NCBI RefSeq assembly: GCF_038150125.1
Contig: NZ_JBBVMF010000004.1
Coordinates: 124,001 to 188,000 of the forward strand
DNA length: 64,000 nt
Direction: 5' to 3'
DNA from: SW132 sp038150125
GTDB lineage: Bacteria; Bacteroidota; Rhodothermia; Balneolales; Balneolaceae
In this document: one piece after another, positions 45,690-54,450 of the stretch
Numbering within the stretch: position 1 is the stretch's first letter
How the letters are laid out: the number at the start of each line of letters is the position of its first letter
The notes under the pieces: model-generated
Databases searched by the model: none
Told to the model about the DNA's origin: nothing
What the model saw: only the letters and a program-made list of their open reading frames with translations
Translations under genes and position numbers: made by a program

Positions 45690-45745
45690 CAAAAAGCGAT
45701 TGGCTTTTGCTTGATTTCGAAAATATGGGGCAAGATTCCCTGCAA

Positions 45746-46171
45746 AACATTGCATGTCTCACCTGATCTGTGCGAGAATTTGGCTCGAAATGAATTCGTG
45801 TGATTGATCTGATCATTGATACGGAATAGACATGCCATGTTACCAGACCTGACAACATTTCCGCGCTTTTGGTGGACTTCTGTGAGCGTCAGGCAAAGGG
45901 TCCCATCCAAAACATTGCATGTCTCACCTGATCTGTGCGAGAATTTGGCTCGAAATGAATTCGTGTGATTGATCTGATCATTGATACGGAATAGACATGC
46001 CATGTTACCAGACCTGACAACATTTCCGCGCTTTTGGTGGACTTCTGTGAGCGTCAGGCAAAGGGTCCCATCCAAAACATTGCATGTCTCACCTGATCTA
46101 TGCGAGAATTTGGCTCGAAGTGAATTGGTGCAAACGATCTGATCATTGATATTGAATAGACATGCCATGTT
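45746..46171. repeat. Three tandem paired-palindrome elements, 165-bp period
   Basis: AACATTGCATGTCT starts at 45746, 45911 and 46076. The partner AGACATGCCATGTT starts at 45828, 45993 and 46158, always 82 bases on. Between units lies a shortened form of the 135-bp repeat. The array covers the gap between adenine deaminase and the glycoside hydrolase (45422-46196), which has no real gene. Confidence 0.9.
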
Positions 46172-46196
46172 TCCAATGCTGACAGGTCTGTTAATT

Positions 46197-47828
46197 CTAT
46201 TCCACAAATTCAAAGTTCTCGCCATCAAACAGGCCTTTATCACTCAATTTCAGTTTTGGAATCACAAGCAGTGCCATAAATGATATGGTCATAAATGGAG
46301 AATTGAGTGTGCTGCCCAGGTCTATCGCTTTTTGGGTGAGGCGCTTGTAGGCGCCTGCCGTCTCTTCACCGTTCCGGTTGGTCATGATGCCGCCAATAGG
46401 AAGAGGGAGACTATCGGTACCGGAATCGTCGCAGACTGCAATTCCACCTTTGCTATCCATTATTTTATTGATAACCTCGGCGAGGTGTTCATCGGATGAA
46501 CCGACCGCAATAATGTTATGCGAATCATGCGCAACGGAGGAGGCGATAGCCCCGTTTTTGATCCCAAAGTTTTTGATAAACCCAACGGCCGGTTCAGACG
46601 TCTCATACCGGTTAACTACCGCCACTTTCAGTATATCGCGATCAGGATCCGGCAAGATGATTCCATCTTCTGCGGTAAGCGTCTCCATTGATTTTTCAGT
46701 GATGAGCTCCCCATCTTTTGCCACAATGACCGGAACGGATAGTTCTGATTCCGACGATGACATTCGTTTTTCCAGCTCAGCGGCAGAGACCTTCCGGCTG
46801 ACAAAATTATTGATGATGTTCGCATCAATGGTATCAAAGAGCACACTGTTATCGCGGAATACGCACATTCCGTTGATCCAGGTTTCAAGTACCTCCATTG
46901 AATCAATGTCTTCAAGAATGACAAAATCTGCGGGATCACCGGTTTGGAGCAGTCCCACATCCAGTCCGTAATGGCGGACAGCGTGAACCGAAGAGGCTTG
47001 CAGCACGTCAAACAGATCATATCCATGATCAAGTGAGCGTGCCGCAAGGTGGTTAATGTGGCCAAGAATCAGGTCGTCGGGATGTTTATCATCAGAGCAG
47101 AACATGATTCTATCCGGATATTCATCAAACAGCGGATGCAGTGCCTCATAGTTTTTTGCGGCGCTGCCTTCACGAATAGCAATTTTCATCCCTGCTTTGA
47201 TCTTGTCTCTGGCTTCCTTGATAGTGAAACATTCGTGATCGGTGGTGATGCCGGCGCCTGCATACTTAATTGCATCGATTCCTGTTAGCTCCGGAGCGTG
47301 ACCGTCAACCGGTTTTCCGCGCTTTATGGCTGATTCAATCTTGGCAATGACGTCCGGATCATTGTTAAGGACGCCGGGCCAGTTCATCATTTCTGCAAGG
47401 TAAAGAATGTCGTCGCGTTCCAGGAGCTTGTCTATATCGCGGGGAGTAAGCCGGGATCCTGACGTTTCAAATGATGTAGCGGGAACACATGAAGGCGCGC
47501 CAAAAAAGAACTTCAGAGGAACCTTGTTGCCATTTTCAATCATATACTCAACCCCCTCAAGCCCGCAGACGTTGGCAATTTCGTGCGGATCAGACACGGT
47601 GGCCACTGTGCCGTGACGAACGGCAAGACGCGCAAACTCAGATGGTACGAGCATGGAGCTCTCTATATGAATATGGGAATCGACAAAGCCGGGCGCGATG
47701 ATACGTTGACCGGCGTCGGCCTCCGGAATCTTTTGAACGGATAAAATGACTCCGTTATGAAACGTAATTTTTCCGGGAAATGAGCGTCGGTTGACGGGAT
47801 CAAGGATAGTGCCTGTAAGTTCCTGCAT
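46197..47828 (-). CDS. ade: Adenine deaminase
   Basis: 543 residues from ATG 47828 (MQELTGTILDPVNRRSFPGK); the 47891 start adds 21 residues without homology. Amidohydrolase metal site APGFVDSHIHIESSMLVPSEF near 70, GTVATVSDPHEIANVCGLEG, DGHAPELTGIDAIKYAGAGI, CSDDKHPDDL. The C-terminal SVAHDSHNIIAVGSSDEHL and GGIAVCDDSG are typical of the ade family. Converts adenine to hypoxanthine in purine salvage. Confidence 0.96.
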   Translation of the reverse strand: MQELTGTILDPVNRRSFPGKITFHNGVILSVQKIPEADAGQRIIAPGFVDSHIHIESSMLVPSEFARLAVRHGTVATVSDPHEIANVCGLEGVEYMIENGNKVPLKFFFGAPSCVPATSFETSGSRLTPRDIDKLLERDDILYLAEMMNWPGVLNNDPDVIAKIESAIKRGKPVDGHAPELTGIDAIKYAGAGITTDHECFTIKEARDKIKAGMKIAIREGSAAKNYEALHPLFDEYPDRIMFCSDDKHPDDLILGHINHLAARSLDHGYDLFDVLQASSVHAVRHYGLDVGLLQTGDPADFVILEDIDSMEVLETWINGMCVFRDNSVLFDTIDANIINNFVSRKVSAAELEKRMSSSESELSVPVIVAKDGELITEKSMETLTAEDGIILPDPDRDILKVAVVNRYETSEPAVGFIKNFGIKNGAIASSVAHDSHNIIAVGSSDEHLAEVINKIMDSKGGIAVCDDSGTDSLPLPIGGIMTNRNGEETAGAYKRLTQKAIDLGSTLNSPFMTISFMALLVIPKLKLSDKGLFDGENFEFVE

Positions 47829-48363
47829 GGGTTTGATGGATTCAGGTCGAATGTATGTATTGGTATTAGATGAATGAAGATATGTGAACAAAAAGAGAAC
47901 CCAAAGAGAAGAGGCTCTAATAAAGGTTTAAAACAAACAGTTTAAAGTTATAGATGAATAAAATTATAAATGGGTTTAAGTAGATTTTAAATCTGTCCGA
48001 TAACCGAAGGGAAGAGAGTTGCGCCGTAAAACATTAGAAAACATTAATACTAATGTTTTCAAAATGCCCTCTTTTAGTTAAAATATTTCAATGTTCTTTT
48101 ACAATTTGGGTGTGCGGTTTTGATTCATAAATAGGCATTTTAATTAAATAAAGACCTATTTTTAGCAGATAGGATTAATCAATAAGGTAAGGAGAGAGGG
48201 TTGAGAGGTTCTTTTTTCTAATCAATTAATTAAAAAATTTTAATTTAATCTGTAACAAATCGAATCTTTTACACTCTTGTACACAGTAGCAATCTATACA
48301 TACAGAACAGCAAATCAATTGCAGTTCTCAAACCAATACTAAACAAACAATTCGGAGTACATC
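47829..48363. promoter_or_regulatory. AT-rich divergent control region with a 10-bp inverted repeat
   Basis: Separates ade (minus) from the first pilin-like gene (plus). AAAACATTAG (48028-48037) and CTAATGTTTT (48050-48059) form a perfect inverted repeat with a 12-base gap. This could be an operator for either gene. GGAG is placed nine bases before the pilin ATG. No promoter core could be fixed. Confidence 0.45.
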
Positions 48364-48828
48364 ATGGGTCAACAACAACTCTTACTCGTAATCTTGGTAA
48401 CAATCATCGTGGGTATCGCCACGGTCGTAGCAATCAACACCTTCGGCACAGCAGCCGATCAGGCAAACGTAGACGCCGTTAGAAATGACGTAGCAACACT
48501 TGCTTCTGCAGCACAGGGCTTCTATATGAGACCAGGAATGTTAGGTGGTGGTAGCAGAACTTTTACTGGACTTTCATTTGATGGGCTTGCTTTTCCAGCT
48601 GATGGAGTAACAGCAACACCACTAACTGCACAAAATGAGAATGGAAGATACACAATAGCTGTACTTGCGCCGCAATCATTCTCAATTGTGGCAGATCCAG
48701 CAAGTTGTGATGGGTATACTCCCGGAGCTGTTGACGCAGAAGGTGTTCTCACTGGCGGAACAGCTTGCGCCGCAGCAGATCAAATTACAGCAACAGTTGA
48801 ACCAAATGTATTTGCATTTGATTCTTAA
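48364..48828 (+). CDS. Type IV pilin-like protein (copy 1)
   Basis: 154 residues starting MGQQQLLLVILVTIIVGIA: a two-residue leader ending in Gly, then a long hydrophobic helix, as in prepilin-like proteins with a very short leader. After the helix come an amphipathic stretch (ANVDAVRNDVATLASAAQGF) and a globular domain rich in G, T and A. This domain has two Cys (DPASCDGYTP; GGTACAAADQ) that may form a C-terminal disulfide loop. The paralogue at 50545 shares the first 65 residues and both cysteines. The usual +5 Glu is absent, so it is not a canonical PilA. A strong terminator follows. Confidence 0.75.
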   Translation: MGQQQLLLVILVTIIVGIATVVAINTFGTAADQANVDAVRNDVATLASAAQGFYMRPGMLGGGSRTFTGLSFDGLAFPADGVTATPLTAQNENGRYTIAVLAPQSFSIVADPASCDGYTPGAVDAEGVLTGGTACAAADQITATVEPNVFAFDS

Positions 48829-48857
48829 ATCAGATTCAATAAATCTAAATTAAGTTA

Positions 48858-48889
48858 AACCCCTCAGGATAATTTGAGGGGTTTTTTTT
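48858..48889 (+). terminator. Rho-independent terminator after pilin copy 1
   Basis: AACCCCTCA and TGAGGGGTT form a 9-bp stem with an 8-base loop, followed by a run of T. It lies 17 bases before the start of the ligase gene, so ligase expression would depend on read-through or its own promoter. Confidence 0.92.
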
Positions 48890-48905
48890 ATATCAGTAAT
48901 TCACA

Positions 48906-50369
48906 ATGCAAAAAATAATAATTGGCTTATTACTGGGCTTTCTGATTTTTGCACCATATTTAAATATTCCAGACTATAATTTCTATGATAATAAGCGATT
49001 GCTTCAGTTATGTATAATGGGAGGAATCAGTCTAGTAATTCTTTTTGCATCATATTTTAAAAGAGGTAATCTTTCAAAAAAGAATTTCGTCGTAGTCTCT
49101 GATTCTTCAAAATATTTTTTTGTAGCCGTTCTATTTTTGTTTAGCGTCGGAAGTATATCGGTCTTATTGAGTGAACGATTTGAATATGCTCTTCTCGAAT
49201 TTGCTTTTTTATTTCTCCTAATAAGTCTTCTTTTCATTCTCACACCTATAAATCAAAAGAACCATCTCTTTCTTGGTAAGATTATAATAGCTTCAGCTAT
49301 TTTATATTCGGTATCTTATTTGATGTTGTTCTTTGGTAATTACATTTCTTCATTCTTTAACCCGATGATAACTTTATGGCCTGGCAAATATGATTTTTCA
49401 ATAATTATAAATGGGATAGAACTACAAGGGAAAGAAACACTGTTCTTTACTCACAAGAGGTTTTTCAATCATACACAAACATGGACAATTCCGATTTTGG
49501 TGGGAATTATTTGCTACCATCGGAATAAATTTTCTACCCAATGGGTAATTTCAGCTTTGCTACTTTTATTAACCTCGTTTTGGTGGATGTTAATCTTTGC
49601 TTCCGGTGGAAGAGGTTCGGTGCTGAGTTTAATTCTTTCAATTTTTGTTTTAACAATAATATGGCGCAAAGATTTGATCCCGTTTCTAAAATATGGGTCA
49701 GTCTCACTTGCTGCCGGGGCCATATTTTATTTCATCTTTTTTAAATTAATTCCAAATTCTAATGGCAACATGCCATTGCTCAGAAGCTCGGACAGCGGTC
49801 GACTGAATATGTGGCAAGGCGCTATGGAAAGTTGGTGGCAAAATCCGCTATTTGGAATCGGTCCAATGCATTATTCACAAATTGAGACCGCTCCGTTTTT
49901 TGCTCATCCGCATAACTTTTATATCCAGTTTATTACCGAATGGGGGTCTATAGCATTTATTGCCCTGGCGTTTCTAATAGGGTTTCTGATAAAAAATGTG
50001 CTGAATAATTATCCAAAGGAGAATCAAAAATTTCAAAGTAAATTCTTATACATATCAGTTTCCTGGGCATTATCTGCTGCATTAATCCATGCTTTTTTTA
50101 GTGGAGTTTTCCATACTCCAATGAGCCAAATTTGGTTTGTCCTTATGGTTGCTTGGCTTCTTGGATATAACAGAACCAAAACCACAGTTATCAAAAACTT
50201 TGCTAATCAAAGATTAGCTTCAATTGTATATGTTGTTTTGATTCTTGTAGTCGTAGGTCTCGTGCATGACGATATTGCAACTATTTACCAAGGATATGAA
50301 AATTATTTATCTAAATATCCTGAGAGCAAATTTTATCCCAGATTTTGGGGGCAAGGTCTTTTTGAATAA
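48906..50369 (+). CDS. O-antigen ligase/pilin O-oligosaccharyltransferase-like membrane protein (Wzy_C type)
   Basis: 487 residues, about twelve transmembrane helices. Residues known to matter in WaaL/PglL-type enzymes are visible: FFNHTQTWTIPI (about 187-198), the loop FASGGRGSVLS with Arg236, SGRLNMWQGAMESWWQNP with Arg299, and AHPHNFYIQFITEWG with His334 and His336. These enzymes move lipid-linked glycans onto lipid A core or onto protein (PglL/TfpO for pilins). Placement between two pilin-like genes favours the protein-glycosylating kind. The coding sequence is markedly richer in A and T than its neighbours, suggesting lateral transfer. Substrate is inferred. Confidence 0.82.
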   Translation: MQKIIIGLLLGFLIFAPYLNIPDYNFYDNKRLLQLCIMGGISLVILFASYFKRGNLSKKNFVVVSDSSKYFFVAVLFLFSVGSISVLLSERFEYALLEFAFLFLLISLLFILTPINQKNHLFLGKIIIASAILYSVSYLMLFFGNYISSFFNPMITLWPGKYDFSIIINGIELQGKETLFFTHKRFFNHTQTWTIPILVGIICYHRNKFSTQWVISALLLLLTSFWWMLIFASGGRGSVLSLILSIFVLTIIWRKDLIPFLKYGSVSLAAGAIFYFIFFKLIPNSNGNMPLLRSSDSGRLNMWQGAMESWWQNPLFGIGPMHYSQIETAPFFAHPHNFYIQFITEWGSIAFIALAFLIGFLIKNVLNNYPKENQKFQSKFLYISVSWALSAALIHAFFSGVFHTPMSQIWFVLMVAWLLGYNRTKTTVIKNFANQRLASIVYVVLILVVVGLVHDDIATIYQGYENYLSKYPESKFYPRFWGQGLFE

Positions 50370-50544
50370 AGGAATTAAGGTCTTCAAAATATTATTAAAC
50401 GCTCATCAAATTGAAGTAAAAGAAATCTAATGTAACGATTCAGGTTGTTGATTCTCTTGTAGTTAGTAACATTCACTAAAGCGGCAGGTTATTCGTTCTC
50501 CCGAACGATCAGGGCCGGTAAAACCAACAAATGGAGGAGTATCT

Positions 50545-51006
50545 ATGGGACAACAACAACTTTTATTAATTGTACTGGTCACAATCGTCATCGGCATCGC
50601 ATCACTTGTCGCCGTCACAACATTTGATTCCGCTGCGCAATCAGCAAACCGTGATGCACTTACAATCGATATCTCTACTCTTGCCTCATCTGCCCAGGAC
50701 TATTTTTTAAGGCCTGAATCACTAAACGGTGGTAGCAGGTCATTTGACGGATTCATCATCCGGGGGAAACTTCTTCCGGTATCGGGCATCAGCGAGGACG
50801 GACTGTTTGCCCAGACAGAAAACGGAACCCTTGAAGTGTTTGCAGTGGCAGGCAGTTCAATTACAATCATTGGCCATCCGTCGTCTTGTGAAGGATACCA
50901 GCCGGGAACTGTCGATGGTGACGGAATTCTGGCAACACCGGGAAACTGCAGCGAAGCAAACCAAATCTCGGCAACAGTGGGCAGGCGTGAGATTGTGTTT
51001 GAGTAG
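50545..51006 (+). CDS. Type IV pilin-like protein (copy 2)
   Basis: 153 residues, MGQQQLLLIVLVTIVIGIAS, with the same hydrophobic helix and a similar body to copy 1 (DYFLRPESLNGGSRSFDGF against FYMRPGMLGGGSRTFTG). Two Cys in the same places (HPSSCEGYQPG; PGNCSEANQ). Strong GGAGGAG ribosome-binding site. Divergence is concentrated in the surface-exposed C-terminal half, as expected for pilins. Higher G+C than the ligase gene next to it. Confidence 0.75.
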   Translation: MGQQQLLLIVLVTIVIGIASLVAVTTFDSAAQSANRDALTIDISTLASSAQDYFLRPESLNGGSRSFDGFIIRGKLLPVSGISEDGLFAQTENGTLEVFAVAGSSITIIGHPSSCEGYQPGTVDGDGILATPGNCSEANQISATVGRREIVFE

Positions 51007-51529
51007 GATATACCTCGACTGTCGATTGCCCCAGGTTTCACTTTGTGGTTTTTTTCGACTGTCGAGTGGAAAGGGCTCATAACTTGAGTGTATGAAACGG
51101 TTGAGGGCTTGACCCCGGGAACTCGTCAGACGACTGTGGGGTGTGGGGCCTGGGGTTTGTCTTTTCTAAAGTCGTCAGACGAGGAGATGCCTTGACTGTC
51201 GAGTTCCTTCCGAAAATGTTGACCGGAAAATGAGTTTCTTCGACAATGCTCTTCTCAAATTTTTACGCTACAAACTTTCATCCACGGTGCTCCAATCAAA
51301 AAGCTTGCCTGTCTGTCGCTAAATGTTTAATTATAGGTCGTTATTAATTCATTAAAACCATTTAGGAGCAGCTATCCTTTGGTTTGTGTAATTTTTATGA
51401 GATTGATAGTTGCCTTGAGGATGACAATTCTTTTCCCAAGCGATAAATGTCATCAGCACTATTGACTCACTGTTTGCCTATACTTTTCAAACATTAAATC
51501 TTAAACCGCGTTTAAAAGATTCATATCAA
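51007..51529. repeat. Gene-free spacer with nested paired palindromes
   Basis: CTCGACTGTCGA (51014) faces TCGACTGTCGAG (ending 51066). CTCGTCAGACGAC (51122-51134) faces GTCGTCAGACGAG (51171-51183), the same unit as at 25045-25077. The rest shows no gene. Confidence 0.6.
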
Positions 51530-52546
51530 ATGAATATAATTTCGTCAATTGGCTCGCAAATTTTAGCGTTTGCTTCGCTATGTATGATAAGTAATCCTGT
51601 ACAAGCACAGCAAACCGATCCATATCCTGTGGGCACCCCGGTTGGTATGATCTCTGATGGTGATTTTCACCCGATCTCTTCAAATGTAAACGTGTATGGC
51701 GCCATTCAAACTGCAGAAAGCTGTATTTACGATTCCAAAAGAAATCTGATTGTCGTGCCAAGCATGGGGTCACGGCAGCAAGTTCAGGAAAATAACGCAT
51801 GGGTGTCACTGATTAACACTGACGGCTCTGTTCATACCACCAAATGGATTGGAGTACAGGTACCGGAACAGCGCAGCAGCCTGTCACCGCCGTTAGTCCT
51901 AAATGATCCCCTGGGAAGTGAAATTGCCAATGGCGTACTCTATTTTGCCGATCGTGATGGGGGGACAAATAGTGATGATCCAACCGTAGCCGTGATTCGC
52001 CGGTTCGACCTGGAAACGGGCGCGCCTTTGGGTGATATCCGTATCGAAGAATCTCCCTGGATAAACGATATCGCTGTGGCCGACGACGGAACCATTTACA
52101 CAACACAGACCGGAGACATCGGTCCCGATGCTGATCCACAATCCTGGCGCGTATGGGAAGTGATACCCGACGGTGAGAAGTCCGTCTTTTCTGTTGGTGA
52201 ACCCATCAACGTTCCGAACGGTATCGCAATCGATCCCGATGGAAACATCGTTGTTGTCAATTTTGGCAACCCGGATGTGCTCACGTTTTCACCTGATGGC
52301 GAGCTGATCAAAACCGAACAGGCAGTCCAGGCCGGAGGCGACGGAATAGAAATCATGGGCGACGGGACTAAATATGTCAGCAGCGTTACACAGGGTGGAA
52401 TCTCCCGAATTCGTCCTGGAGAGACGGCTGAGCTGATTGCTGAAAACATCCCGAGTGCCGCTTCTATTTGTTATGATCCAGAATCCAACCAGCTTGTTAT
52501 TCCAATGACGTCACAAAGTACCCTTGGATTTCTGCCGCTTGATTAA
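51530..52546 (+). CDS. Secreted SMP-30/gluconolactonase-like beta-propeller protein
   Basis: 338 residues with a signal peptide (IGSQILAFASLCMISNPVQA, then QQTDPYP). The body has repeated blade-like strands: ESCIYDSKRNLIVVPSMG, WINDIAVADDGTIYTTQTGD, PNGIAIDPDGNIVVVNFGN, ASICYDPESNQLVIPMTS. This is the pattern of the SMP-30/NHL propeller superfamily. No family-specific catalytic residue was identified. It is followed 92 bases later by another propeller protein on the same strand. Confidence 0.82.
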   Translation: MNIISSIGSQILAFASLCMISNPVQAQQTDPYPVGTPVGMISDGDFHPISSNVNVYGAIQTAESCIYDSKRNLIVVPSMGSRQQVQENNAWVSLINTDGSVHTTKWIGVQVPEQRSSLSPPLVLNDPLGSEIANGVLYFADRDGGTNSDDPTVAVIRRFDLETGAPLGDIRIEESPWINDIAVADDGTIYTTQTGDIGPDADPQSWRVWEVIPDGEKSVFSVGEPINVPNGIAIDPDGNIVVVNFGNPDVLTFSPDGELIKTEQAVQAGGDGIEIMGDGTKYVSSVTQGGISRIRPGETAELIAENIPSAASICYDPESNQLVIPMTSQSTLGFLPLD

Positions 52547-52638
52547 TGCTCTGAACTCCTGGAAATTTATAAACTTCAAGATTTCGCTCAATAACTGATA
52601 TCTTTTGTATCCATCCAAAACTCTAAACAACGATAATC

Positions 52639-54027
52639 ATGGACATCAAAAATAAACTGCTCAATTCTGAAGCCATGGAAGTTTCGATATATGATTCTAA
52701 GTGTGCCCGGCTTCTTCCCTTTTTATCTCTTCTCTCGATACTCCTGATTGCCGGATGCGGAAATCCTGCCAATGACAGCAATCAAAACCAAATGAGTGCA
52801 GACATTATATGCGATGAAGATAATGGTGGTATCACGCTGCCCGACGGTTTTTGTGCAAGTATCGTAGCCGACAGTATTGGGCCATCGCGCCATATAGCTA
52901 TAGCCCCCGACGGTGATCTGTACGTAAAATCACGCAGTGAAGAGGGAGGCATTGCCGCTTTGCGCGATACCACGGGCGACTTTAATGTCGATATCATCGA
53001 GCGTTTCAGTAATATGACCGAGCCGGGATCAGGTATTCAGTGGGAGACCGGGATGGTTGTTCACAACGGATATATCTGGGCTTCCAATCAAGTTGCTGTC
53101 TACCGCTGGCCAATGCCGGAAGATGGCGCGCTTGTGCCTGATGGCGATCCGGAGATTATAGTCAGCGGCTTTCCGGAACAGAGTTCACACGCCTCCAAAT
53201 CATTTGCCTTTGATGATAGCGGGTATATCTACGTAAATGTGGGTGCTCCGTCGAATGCCTGCCAGCAGGAATCCCGGACAGCCGGATCTCCGGGAATGGA
53301 TCCCTGCCCGCAATTAGAGCGGCAGGCCGGCATCTGGCGCTTTTCGGCTGACACACCCGGTCAAACTCAGCAGGACGGTATACGATACGCTACGGGACTT
53401 CGCAACGTGGTTGGCCTCGACTGGAATTCATCGGAAAACGCGCTATACGTTGCTCAACACGGACGTGATCAGCTCAACACACTCTGGCCGGATCTTTATA
53501 CCGAAGAAGAAAATGCTGAACTGCCGGCTGAAGAGATTTTTCGTCTAAGTGAAGGGGCCAATGCGGGCTGGCCGTACTGCTACTATGATCAGCAGCAGGG
53601 GCAGAAAGTGCTCGCTCCTGAATATGGCGGTGACGGAGAGGAAATCGGACGCTGTGCAGACTATCTTGATCCGGTGACAGCCTTTCCGGGCCATTGGGCA
53701 CCTAACGATCTTCTTTTTTACACGGGCGAGCAATTTCCCGAGTACTATCGTGGCGGAGCATTTGTCGCTTTTCATGGCTCCTGGAATCGGGCACCACTTC
53801 CGCAACAGGGCTACAAAGTTTCATTTATTCCCTTCGAAGAGGGTGGATTATCGAGCGATTATGAAACCTTTGCCGATAGCTTTGCCGGCACGGATTCCCT
53901 CTCGGGGCCGGGTGAGGCAGACTACCGTCCGATGGGCCTTGCCGTGGCACCGGATGGCGCGCTTTATATCTCCGATTCCAAAGATGGCCGAATCTGGCGA
54001 GTGGTTTATACCGGTGATAGTGAGTAG
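52639..54027 (+). CDS. PQQ-dependent sugar dehydrogenase-like (sorbosone dehydrogenase family) lipoprotein
   Basis: 462 residues; ATG 52675 is an alternative start. Lipobox in LLSILLIAGCGNP. Propeller motifs: LPDGFCASIVADSIGPSRHI, DGDLYVKSRSEEGGIAAL, GLRNVVGLDWNSSENALYVA, QHGRDQLNTLWPDLY, EIFRLSEGANAGWPYCYYD, APNDLLFYTGEQFPEYYRG, AFHGSWNRAPLPQQGYKV and PDGALYISDSKDGRIWRV. These match the soluble glucose/sorbosone dehydrogenase fold with its PQQ-site His and Arg positions. Probably an outer-membrane- or surface-attached oxidase of unknown sugar. Electron acceptor unknown. Confidence 0.88.
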   Translation: MDIKNKLLNSEAMEVSIYDSKCARLLPFLSLLSILLIAGCGNPANDSNQNQMSADIICDEDNGGITLPDGFCASIVADSIGPSRHIAIAPDGDLYVKSRSEEGGIAALRDTTGDFNVDIIERFSNMTEPGSGIQWETGMVVHNGYIWASNQVAVYRWPMPEDGALVPDGDPEIIVSGFPEQSSHASKSFAFDDSGYIYVNVGAPSNACQQESRTAGSPGMDPCPQLERQAGIWRFSADTPGQTQQDGIRYATGLRNVVGLDWNSSENALYVAQHGRDQLNTLWPDLYTEEENAELPAEEIFRLSEGANAGWPYCYYDQQQGQKVLAPEYGGDGEEIGRCADYLDPVTAFPGHWAPNDLLFYTGEQFPEYYRGGAFVAFHGSWNRAPLPQQGYKVSFIPFEEGGLSSDYETFADSFAGTDSLSGPGEADYRPMGLAVAPDGALYISDSKDGRIWRVVYTGDSE

Positions 54028-54363
54028 CGGATAGTTATTGGGTGGGTTGTTGAAGGAATGAGTCATGCTGTATCAATCTTTGATTGCCGTATGACTCATC
54101 CAATGACTGCTATTCGATTTCTTAAAGATGTGTTTATAAATGAAGTGGCCAATCCATTTAAATTTCCCGAAGTGTATGAGAGGCAGAGTAGAGAGCGTAA
54201 GCCGGCTTCATTGTCGTTCAGGTGACGTTTGATTACGTAGTGAAATAAATAGAGAAGTTGTTTCACAACTGTTTTACAGTGAAAAAAATCAAAGAGTATC
54301 CTAAATTTACAATTCAAGAAAAACACCTGCCTGTAATCTAACATCTATGATCTTTATTCTGAG
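54028..54363. other. Spacer, nothing recognised
   Basis: Lies between the sugar-dehydrogenase-like gene and the tRNA. No gene, strong hairpin or repeat was seen. Confidence 0.4.
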
Positions 54364-54450
54364 TGGTACCCGGGAGGGGACTCGAACCCCTACGACATCG
54401 CTGCCACCGGATTTTGAATCCGGCGCGTCTACCAATTCCGCCACCCGGGC
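54364..54450 (-). tRNA. tRNA-Leu (anticodon CAA)
   Basis: 87 bases including an encoded CCA. The acceptor is GCCCGGG paired with CCCGGGT (one G-U at position 1). The D-arm contains GGTAGACGCGC. The anticodon stem CCGGA/TCCGG encloses TTCAAAA with anticodon CAA. A long class II variable arm (TGGCAGCGATGTCGT) and T-loop GGTTCGAGTCC follow. It reads the UUG leucine codon. A decayed second copy lies about 1.5 kb away. Confidence 0.97.

Noticed and set aside
45689..46243. 184-codon reading frame with repeated MACLF...NDQI strings
   Set aside because: It is produced by the 165-bp tandem repeat read in one frame. The repeat period divides by three, there is no start context, and related copies elsewhere are not open.
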